NCBI GenBank assembly: GCA_003517285.1
Contig: DPAW01000188.1
Coordinates: forward strand, 1-6,287
Direction of reading: 5' to 3'
DNA: 6,287 nucleotides
From: Verrucomicrobiales bacterium
Lineage (GTDB): Bacteria; Verrucomicrobiota; Verrucomicrobiia; Limisphaerales; UBA1100
Both the position numbers and the translations under genes were made by a program. The notes beneath the pieces are model-generated. The model searched no databases. It saw only the letters and a list, made by a program, of their open reading frames with translations, and was not told the DNA's origin. Shown here piece by piece: positions 1 through 4,874 of this stretch (positions are counted from its first letter, which is position 1; every line of letters starts with the position of its first letter).

Positions 1-233
1 GTGGAGAAAAATTTAGAGGTATCCGCCGCTTCCGCGATCTATTGTTAACCCAGGAAGAACAAGTGGCGCGCAACTTAGTGTCCCAACTAATCACCTATGC
101 CACCGGTGCAGAGGTACAGTTTGCTGATCGTCCGGAAGTAGAACGCATACTCGCCAGCACTAAAAAGAGTGGCTACCCTGTACGGGAGTTACTTCATGCC
201 GTGGTGCAAAGCCGATTATTTTTGAACAAATGA
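1..233 (+). CDS. C-terminal end of a DUF1592/DUF1588/DUF1585-type (planctomycete cytochrome-c-associated) protein, 5' truncated
   Basis: The frame is open from base 3 with no start codon needed, giving 76 visible residues before the TGA at 231-233, so the gene begins outside the window. The visible part reads GEKFRGIRRFRDLLL, then ARNLVSQLITYATG, then GYPVRELLHAVVQSRLF near the end. This is the usual pattern of DUF1585 (PSD2), the last domain of large exported proteins that also carry DUF1592, DUF1588, DUF1587 and often a haem-binding CxxCH region. The haem part would lie upstream and cannot be seen. Family function is not established; an envelope role with the next gene is inferred from their frequent pairing. 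Its stop overlaps the DUF1552 start as ATGA, which suggests translational coupling. An internal TTG at 42 could be mistaken for a start, but conserved DUF1585 sequence runs in frame ahead of it. Confidence 0.85.
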   Translation, partial: GEKFRGIRRFRDLLLTQEEQVARNLVSQLITYATGAEVQFADRPEVERILASTKKSGYPVRELLHAVVQSRLFLNK

Positions 234-1474
234 AACTAAACCGACGCACCTTTTTGCAAAGCTCCGGCGTGGCGATGGCATTGCCGTGGCTGGAATCAAT
301 GCAACCGGCGTGGGCCAAGGAGCAGGCACCACCGAAGCGGATAGTGTTTATCTGTAACACGCTCGGCTTACACGCGCCGGCGTTGTTCCCCAAAAAAACC
401 GGAGCTGACTACGAGCTGACTGATTATCTGAGCATCATCAAGGCACACCGGAAAGATTTCACCCTCTTTTCCGGGCTTTCCCATCCGGCACAGGGCGGTG
501 AACACCTTTGCGAGATGACTTGGCTCAGCGCCGCGCCCAACCCCGGTATGGACGGTTTCAAAAACTCGATCTCAGTGGATCAATACGCGGCTGGCAAACT
601 CGGCTACGTTACGCGATTTCCGTCCGTGTCACTTAGTAGCGATACCGCAAAAAGCCAGTCATACACCAATAGCGGGGTAATGATTCCGGCCGAACACCGC
701 CCTTCACGCATGTTTGCAAAAATGTTCCTGCGCGGCAAACCGGAGGAGATCGCACGGCAAAAACAAAAGCTCGCCGAAGGCCGCAGTGTGCTGGACGAGT
801 TGCTTGTCCAAACCCGTGCGCTCCTAAAGACCGCACCATCGGCTGATCGCGAACGGTTGCAGGAATATTTTGATTCCGTCCGTACCGCAGAAAATGATCT
901 TGCCGCAGCTCAAGCATGGATCGACCGACCCAAACCGAAAGTGAAGGCTCAAGCGCCGCTCGATATCCATGATAAGACCGATCTCATTGGCCGAATTAGA
1001 CTATTGCTCAATCTTGTTCCACTGATTGTACAGACCGATTCCTCGAGGGTTATCAGCATAGTCATCCAACACAACCACGGTATGCCACAGATCAATGGCG
1101 TGGAATCCGAACACCACAATCTCTCCCATCACGGACGGGATCCCAAGCGCATTGAACAGCTGCTCAAAATCGAACGCGCCATCATGGGTTGTTTTGATGA
1201 ATTCCTCACGACCATGAAAACCAAGCGGGAAGCGGGTGGCACCTTGCTCGATAACACGCTCACCTTATTGGGCAGTAATCTTGGGAATGCCAGCTCGCAT
1301 GACCCACGCAACAACCCCATCCTGCTCGCCGGCGGCGGCCTCAAACACGGCCGTTATCTCGCACACGATGCCAAGAACAACACGCCGCTCTGCAATCTCT
1401 TTGTGCATCTGCTCAACCAAATGAATCTCAACACCGACAAGTTCGCCAGCAGCACCGGTGAGCTTACCCTCTAA
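230..1474 (+). CDS. Tat-exported DUF1552 (HXXSHH) family protein
   Basis: A 414-residue protein, close to the usual length for DUF1552. The N-terminus carries a twin-arginine signal: N4-R5-R6-T7-F8-L9 followed by a short hydrophobic stretch (residues 11-21) and a likely cleavage near AWA-29, so export in a folded state is expected. The family signature HxxSHH is present at residues 296-301 (H296-N-L-S-H300-H301). Other conserved-looking stretches are the TLFSGLSHP segment (77-86), H92, and GSNLGNASSHD (348-358) followed by PILLAGG. The histidine clusters would suit a metal site, but that is inference. The ATG overlaps the upstream stop by 4 bases, which fixes the start. DUF1552 genes commonly follow DUF1592/1585 genes in PVC bacteria and myxobacteria, as here. 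The biochemical role is unknown. No frameshift or missing signature residue was seen. Confidence 0.92.
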   Translation: MKLNRRTFLQSSGVAMALPWLESMQPAWAKEQAPPKRIVFICNTLGLHAPALFPKKTGADYELTDYLSIIKAHRKDFTLFSGLSHPAQGGEHLCEMTWLSAAPNPGMDGFKNSISVDQYAAGKLGYVTRFPSVSLSSDTAKSQSYTNSGVMIPAEHRPSRMFAKMFLRGKPEEIARQKQKLAEGRSVLDELLVQTRALLKTAPSADRERLQEYFDSVRTAENDLAAAQAWIDRPKPKVKAQAPLDIHDKTDLIGRIRLLLNLVPLIVQTDSSRVISIVIQHNHGMPQINGVESEHHNLSHHGRDPKRIEQLLKIERAIMGCFDEFLTTMKTKREAGGTLLDNTLTLLGSNLGNASSHDPRNNPILLAGGGLKHGRYLAHDAKNNTPLCNLFVHLLNQMNLNTDKFASSTGELTL

Positions 1475-1475
1475 A

Positions 1476-2840
1476 ATGAAAACATCCCTTACCCTCGGCA
1501 CCGCCTTGCTGTGCAGTGTCCTCACTTCCTTTGCCGCCGATTTCAATAAAGCCAAGGCTGATAACTGGCATCAGTGGCGCGGACCAGACGCCACCGGCAG
1601 CTCAACCACCGCCCAGCCGCCCGTCACTTGGAGCGAGGATAAGAACATCCAGTGGAAGATCCCCATTGAAGGATATGGTAGCGCCTCGCCCATCATTTGG
1701 GGTGACAAAGTTTTTATTCTTACAGCCATCAATACAAAAAAAGTCGACCCATCACTCCCAAAACCGGAAGACCAACCCAAGCGTATCTTTGGCATTACAT
1801 ACCCGAATACTGAATACGTGTTTGTCGTTATATGTCTGGATCGAAAGACCGGTAAAACACTCTGGCAACAGGTTGCAACCCAACTCATTCCTCATGAAGG
1901 CACACATGGAGATAACAACTTTGCTTCGGGTTCGCCCACCACTGATGGAGAACGGCTCTACTGCTGGTTTGGCTCCAGCGGACTATTTTGCTACGATCTC
2001 AATGGGAAAAAACTATGGGAACGCCCTATGAGTAAAGCCTACATGGGGGCAAGCCTGGGTGAAGCGTGTTCGCCTGTAGTTAATGATGGCAAACTTATCC
2101 TTGTTAGAGATCATGTTCGCCAGTCCTACATTGAAGTATTGGATGCTAAAACAGGAAAAATGCTGTGGAGAGAGAATCGCCAAGGCGGAAATGGTTGGTC
2201 CACACCAACTGTAGTTACCCATAGCGGGAAAACACAAATCATCACGACAGCCTCAGGCATAAGCCGTGGTGGCCGACTAGTTGAGCCAGGTAAAGTCATT
2301 AGCTACAACCTCCAGAGTGGCGAAATCATATGGCAATGTGGCGGGCTTACCGATAATGCCATCCCCTGCCCGGTAGTTGATGGCAACGCAGTGTATTGCA
2401 TGACTGGTTATCAGGGTTTTTCTCTTCTGGCCTTGCCGCTTTCAGCCAAGGGTGACATCACCGGATCTGATAGGATTTTGTGGAGCAAAAACCGTGGCAC
2501 ACCCTATACCCCTTCACCAGCACTCTATAAGGGATTGCTGTACTATACCCAATCCAATCAGGCTCTGCTTTCTTGCACCGATGCTAAAACTGGAGAGACC
2601 CATATTGATCGGGAACGGCTAAATGGCTTAGCTAATGTATACAGCTCCTTAGTTGCAGCTGATGAAAAGGTTTATATTACTGCACGGAATGGAGCCACAC
2701 TGGTGTTAAAGCACGGCAGAAAATTTGAACCTCTAGCCACCAATAAACTTGATGACCGAATGGATGCCTCCCCTGCACTGGCAGGCAACCAGATTTTCTT
2801 AAGAGGACGTCAGTTTCTCTACTGCATAGGCGAAAAGTGA
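1476..2840 (+). CDS. Secreted PQQ-like beta-propeller protein
   Basis: The chosen ATG at 1476 gives 454 residues and a clean Sec signal peptide (MKTSLTLG, a hydrophobic core to residue 19, likely cleavage after SFA-20). An in-frame GTG at 1458 would add six residues and lie inside the previous gene, so it is less likely. After the signal comes WHQWRGP (31-37), the typical entry of this PVC family. Propeller-blade motifs of the form (L)D-x-x-TGK-x-LW follow: CLDRKTGKTLW (120-130), CYDLNGKKLW (172-181), LDAKTGKMLW, and a weaker YNLQSGEIIW. The segment HEGTHGDNNFASGSPTTDG (140-158) matches the family. The protein resembles PQQ_2/BamB-like propellers; nothing shows it binds PQQ or acts as a dehydrogenase, and a scaffold or binding role is as likely. 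It starts 1 base after the DUF1552 stop, so the two are probably cotranscribed. GC falls from about 68% near its 5' end to about 43% near its 3' end in hand-counted 60-base lines. Confidence 0.9.
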   Translation: MKTSLTLGTALLCSVLTSFAADFNKAKADNWHQWRGPDATGSSTTAQPPVTWSEDKNIQWKIPIEGYGSASPIIWGDKVFILTAINTKKVDPSLPKPEDQPKRIFGITYPNTEYVFVVICLDRKTGKTLWQQVATQLIPHEGTHGDNNFASGSPTTDGERLYCWFGSSGLFCYDLNGKKLWERPMSKAYMGASLGEACSPVVNDGKLILVRDHVRQSYIEVLDAKTGKMLWRENRQGGNGWSTPTVVTHSGKTQIITTASGISRGGRLVEPGKVISYNLQSGEIIWQCGGLTDNAIPCPVVDGNAVYCMTGYQGFSLLALPLSAKGDITGSDRILWSKNRGTPYTPSPALYKGLLYYTQSNQALLSCTDAKTGETHIDRERLNGLANVYSSLVAADEKVYITARNGATLVLKHGRKFEPLATNKLDDRMDASPALAGNQIFLRGRQFLYCIGEK

Positions 2841-2841
2841 G

Positions 2842-3108
2842 GTGGGTGATAGCTTGAAAACAACAAAAGAAAATCTTCGGGCATTTCTAGGGTGGTGTAC
2901 GGTCATTAATGTGGGAATACTTGTATGGTGGTATTTGGCACTTATCTTTGCCCACGACTTTATTTTCAACGCTCATACGTGGTGGTTGGAGATGTCAAAA
3001 GATCGCTTTGATGAAATCAATTACACCATTTTCATATGCTATAAGTCGGTGGTAACTTTTTTTAACGTAATACCTTATTTGATCCTCAGGTATGCGAAGT
3101 TCAATTGA
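2842..3108 (+). CDS. Small two-helix membrane protein, DUF6868-like
   Basis: An 88-residue protein from the GTG at 2842, or 84 residues from the in-frame TTG at 2854. The TTG has a GAGGTG about 9 bases upstream (2839-2844) and gives MKTTKENLRAFLGWCTVIN, so it may be the true start; the GTG lacks a good ribosome binding site. The sequence fits what I recall of the DUF6868 family: an N-terminal LRAFLGWCTVIN, a hydrophobic helix ending in FAHDF, a short loop with a W-x-x-x-S-x-x-R-F-D-x-I-x-Y pattern, and a second hydrophobic helix (YKSVVTFFNVIPYLILR). Both ends probably face the same side of the membrane. Its function is unknown. It starts just after the propeller stop, so it is probably the last gene of the left operon. 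The DNA is AT-rich, about 33-43% GC in three hand-counted lines. Confidence 0.75.
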   Translation: MGDSLKTTKENLRAFLGWCTVINVGILVWWYLALIFAHDFIFNAHTWWLEMSKDRFDEINYTIFICYKSVVTFFNVIPYLILRYAKFN

Positions 3109-3265
3109 GCCAAGCTGAAGTCTTTCCTAGCAACCAACTCACTGCCGCACCCACACTTTTACGGGCAAAAACAAGTTATCTGGAACGTCAGTGACTATAT
3201 TTATTGCAAAAAACGAATTAATCCGAAACCTTCCCCTCAAAATCACGTCTACCATAATATCTAAA
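3109..3265 (+). other. Intergenic spacer ahead of the His-rich repeat protein
   Basis: This 157-base AT-rich spacer holds no credible gene. I saw no hairpin followed by a T-run that would end the left operon. A TATATT at 3196-3201 and a CATAAT at 3252-3257 resemble -10 boxes, but neither has a good -35 box at the right distance, so no promoter is called. An in-frame GTG at 3191 would extend the next gene by 25 residues, but those residues are unlike a leader peptide. Confidence 0.5.
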
Positions 3266-4012
3266 ATGAAAACCCAATCCCTAACTAATCTCGCCGCTGG
3301 GCTCGTACTGGCCTGCTCCCTGTTCACCGCTCAGGCGGAAGAGTTCAAAAAGAAAAAATCCGACTGTAAGGAATGCCCCGACAAAACGCAGAGCTCCAAG
3401 ACTGAGTCGATGGAACGCGAGATTTGGGCAGCCGCTAAGGCCGGCAAAATTTCCAAGGAGGAAGCCATGAAAAAGCTGTCTTCCCTTAAAGGTAAACAGA
3501 AAGCACATGGAAACCACGCCAAGTCGGATCACGCAAAGGGCGCCCACGGCGATCCGCGTAAGGCTGAGTATCAAGCTGTGGAACGGGAAATCATTGCCGC
3601 AGTGAAAGCAGGAAAACTCTCCAAAGAGGAAGCCGGCAAGAAACTGGAATCCATGAAAAAAAGCCTGTGGGGGCAATCCGCTCACAACAAGGGAAATACT
3701 TCCAAGCGAATCAACCGCGAGCAGGCCGAGAAAATGGGGCGTGACATTGCCGCTGCTGTTAAAGCCGGCAAGCTCTCCCGTGAGGAAGCCCACAAGAAGT
3801 CCCAAGCCATCCGTAAAATGGTGGGTGCTGGCCAATCAGACCACGCAAAGCAACACCACCCGAATCATCACCACAATCCTGCCCATAGCGACAGGCGCGG
3901 CAACGACCGCAACCTTGCTGGAGAAGTCGACGCCCTTCGCAGGGAAATCCATGAACTGAAGCGCGCCCTTGAGGCTACCCGCCGTCATCACGGTGACCGT
4001 CAAAAACGCTAA
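3266..4012 (+). CDS. Exported Lys/His-rich protein with three helix-turn-helix repeats and a C-terminal coiled coil
   Basis: I do not recognise a named family. The ATG at 3266 gives 248 residues and a signal peptide (hydrophobic 9-22, cleavage likely after AQA-24). LVLAC at 13-17 also fits a loose lipobox, so it could be a lipoprotein anchored at C17. The mature part begins with EEFKKKK and a CKEC pair (C34, C37). Three copies of a helical repeat follow at residues 49-75, 105-131 and 157-183, sharing a core like EI-x-AA-x-KAGK-(L/I)-S-(K/R)-EEA-x-KK. They are separated by His-rich linkers, with SDHAK at 87-91 and again at 191-195, and a dense His cluster at 193-207. The C-terminus (217-240) has Leu at 217, 224, 231 and 235, as in a short coiled coil. 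The protein is strongly basic. A metal-binding or polyanion-binding envelope role is possible but is inference. A strong terminator follows 15 bases after the stop, so it is probably a single-gene unit. Confidence 0.8.
   Translation: MKTQSLTNLAAGLVLACSLFTAQAEEFKKKKSDCKECPDKTQSSKTESMEREIWAAAKAGKISKEEAMKKLSSLKGKQKAHGNHAKSDHAKGAHGDPRKAEYQAVEREIIAAVKAGKLSKEEAGKKLESMKKSLWGQSAHNKGNTSKRINREQAEKMGRDIAAAVKAGKLSREEAHKKSQAIRKMVGAGQSDHAKQHHPNHHHNPAHSDRRGNDRNLAGEVDALRREIHELKRALEATRRHHGDRQKR
3410..3814 (+). repeat. Three in-frame coding repeats within the His-rich protein
   Basis: The repeat cores lie at 3410-3490, 3578-3658 and 3734-3814, with starts 168 and 156 bases apart. Each encodes 27 residues reading as helix, a K-A-G-K-(I/L)-S turn, then a second helix rich in E, K and A. 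Copies 2 and 3 are closest (AAVKAGKLS in both); copy 1 has AAAKAGKIS. The DNA has diverged more than the protein, which suggests old duplication kept by selection. The linkers after copies 1 and 3 share SDHAK, so the duplicated unit probably included the His-rich linker. Confidence 0.85.
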
Positions 4013-4027
4013 AATATAACTAACCCC

Positions 4028-4064
4028 AAGCCCCCGGCCATGCCAATGGCGGGGGGCTTTTTTT
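4028..4064 (+). terminator. Strong rho-independent terminator
   Basis: The left arm at 4028-4041 pairs with 4046-4059 over 14 positions with a single G-G mismatch; the loop is GCCA (4042-4045). A run of seven T (4058-4064) follows the GC-rich stem. It lies 15 bases after the stop of the His-rich protein and ends that transcript on the + strand. Confidence 0.93.
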
Positions 4065-4117
4065 GTGCAATTACCCCATCGCCCATTCTGGCAAGCCAAT
4101 TACCCGCCGCGGCACCC

Positions 4118-4181
4118 CCTTCGCCAAGCCCGGCGAACCCCTCGCCAGCCACGGAAATGCCGATGTCAGGCTTGGCGAAGG
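4118..4181. repeat. Perfect 13-bp inverted repeat with a smaller hairpin inside
   Basis: CCTTCGCCAAGCC at 4118-4130 is the exact reverse complement of GGCTTGGCGAAGG at 4169-4181. The 38 bases between include a second inverted repeat, GGCGA (4132-4136) with TCGCC (4142-4146), and a minor CGG/CCG pair (4152-4154 with 4160-4162). No T-run follows on either strand, so this is not a standard terminator. Confidence 0.85.
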
Positions 4182-4182
4182 C

Positions 4183-4224
4183 GTTGCTGTACGCCATAGC
4201 AGCCTACGCCAGCGCCATAGCTGG
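4183..4224. repeat. Two adjacent hairpins sharing a GCCAT loop and a CGCCATAGC direct repeat
   Basis: Hairpin one pairs GTTGCT (4183-4188) with AGCAGC (4198-4203), one pair being a G-T wobble. Hairpin two pairs CCAGC (4209-4213) with GCTGG (4220-4224). Both loops contain GCCAT. The 9-mer CGCCATAGC occurs at 4192-4200 and 4213-4221, 21 bases apart, and TACGCCA occurs at 4190 and 4205. Confidence 0.65.
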
Positions 4225-4337
4225 TCGATGAGAGATGGAGCGGCAAAAGGGCTGGACGGAAAAAATTAATTACAAAGAGGTTGGCATCGATTTATTCAAT
4301 TGGAAATTTTGAAGGCAGTGATGCTACTCTTAACCCA

Positions 4338-4823
4338 ATGAACGATAAACGGAATTTTGTGTATTACATTTTGTGGTTTTTACTATTCCTACTTTTTGTG
4401 ATGGCGTTAAAACAAGTTGAGGAAAATGATTTTCGTCTGTTTTTTGTTTGTGTACTTAGCGGGGCGTGTCTCTACAAAGTGACTAAACCCAAAAATGAGG
4501 GCAATAGTGATACTTCTAACCCGACCAACGATGATCGGAAGCAAAATATCCGGGTTTTAATCTGGTTCTGCGTAATTATTGCCTGTTCGATTATTGGAGC
4601 CATATACCGAATATTCACCACCCCGCTCTATACGGGGGCAAATGACATCGGTGTAGCTGGGCTCGGTAATCTACTTTACCATCCAATTACTCATGGGCCT
4701 AAAGGAGCAATAGAAGGAGCCATTATTGGCTCAGTGGTTGTTTTTGCCTTCGGACTGATAAACTTCTCTCGGAATCGCAAAAAATCCAAGTTACCTCCAA
4801 CCATCCAAAACGAGAGTAATTGA
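4338..4823 (+). CDS. Orphan multi-pass membrane protein, unknown family
   Basis: I do not recognise this protein. From the ATG at 4338 it has 161 residues. Four hydrophobic segments can be seen at about 7-24, 32-48, 71-90 and 124-142. A polar, Asn/Asp-rich loop (about 50-70) lies between the second and third, and a Gly-rich stretch (TGANDIGVAGLGN, about 99-111) sits between the third and fourth. The tail is basic (RNRKKSK). An in-frame TTG at 4281 would add 19 residues, but the AAAGAGG just before it has no spacing, so it cannot serve that codon normally; the added residues also look non-conserved. The ATG itself has no clear Shine-Dalgarno site. The DNA is AT-rich (33% GC in one hand-counted line), unlike the esterase genes that follow, which may mean horizontal acquisition or relaxed selection. 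Confidence 0.65.
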   Translation: MNDKRNFVYYILWFLLFLLFVMALKQVEENDFRLFFVCVLSGACLYKVTKPKNEGNSDTSNPTNDDRKQNIRVLIWFCVIIACSIIGAIYRIFTTPLYTGANDIGVAGLGNLLYHPITHGPKGAIEGAIIGSVVVFAFGLINFSRNRKKSKLPPTIQNESN

Positions 4824-4854
4824 ATTAAGCAATCTTACCGGTGAAATTATTCTC

Positions 4855-4872
4855 AGAAAGTTGAACTTTTTT
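4855..4872 (+). terminator. Weak possible terminator between convergent genes
   Basis: AGAAAGT (4855-4861) can pair with ACTTTTT (4865-4871) around a TGA loop, with one G-T wobble, and the 3' arm merges into a run of six T (4867-4872). The stem is AT-rich and weak. Its place between the convergent stops at 4823 and 4875 is the main support. Confidence 0.3.
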
Positions 4873-4874
4873 GG

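Larger units (their letters stand above)
4065..4280. other. GC-rich non-coding spacer with nested inverted and direct repeats
   Basis: No credible gene lies in these 216 bases. Short open frames cross it, but they are low in complexity, lack ribosome binding sites, and one begins inside the terminator stem. The content is structural: a 9-base direct repeat CAATTACCC at 4068-4076 and 4097-4105, a perfect 13-base inverted repeat (4118-4130 with 4169-4181), and two short hairpins at 4183-4203 and 4209-4224 with similar loops. The last 20 bases turn AT-rich and end in AAAGAGG (4274-4280). A small RNA, a repetitive extragenic element or a mobile-element relic would all fit. Confidence 0.6.

Noticed and set aside
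1516..2031. A 171-residue open frame on the + strand
   Set aside because: It overlaps the propeller gene in another frame and lacks family-like sequence.
3190..3260. Promoter for the repeat protein
   Set aside because: TATATT (3196-3201) and CATAAT (3252-3257) have no matching -35 box at a proper distance, so either could be chance in AT-rich DNA.
3191..3265. Longer start (GTG at 3191) for the repeat protein
   Set aside because: The extra 25 residues would bury a good signal peptide that begins at the ATG at 3266.
3410..3814. EF-hand calcium-binding loops in the repeat protein
   Set aside because: The turns read KAGK-(I/L)-S and lack the Asp-rich 12-residue DxDxDG-type loop.
3281..3835. 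A 184-residue open frame on the minus strand
   Set aside because: It is antisense to the repeat protein, and its internal repetition simply mirrors the coding repeats of the true gene.
4190..4221. Possible CRISPR-like short repeats (CGCCATAGC twice)
   Set aside because: The repeats are only 9 bases, 21 apart, two copies, and are better explained as parts of neighbouring hairpins.
4040..4269. Two overlapping small open frames after the terminator
   Set aside because: One begins inside the terminator stem; both are low-complexity translations of GC-rich repeats with no ribosome binding site.
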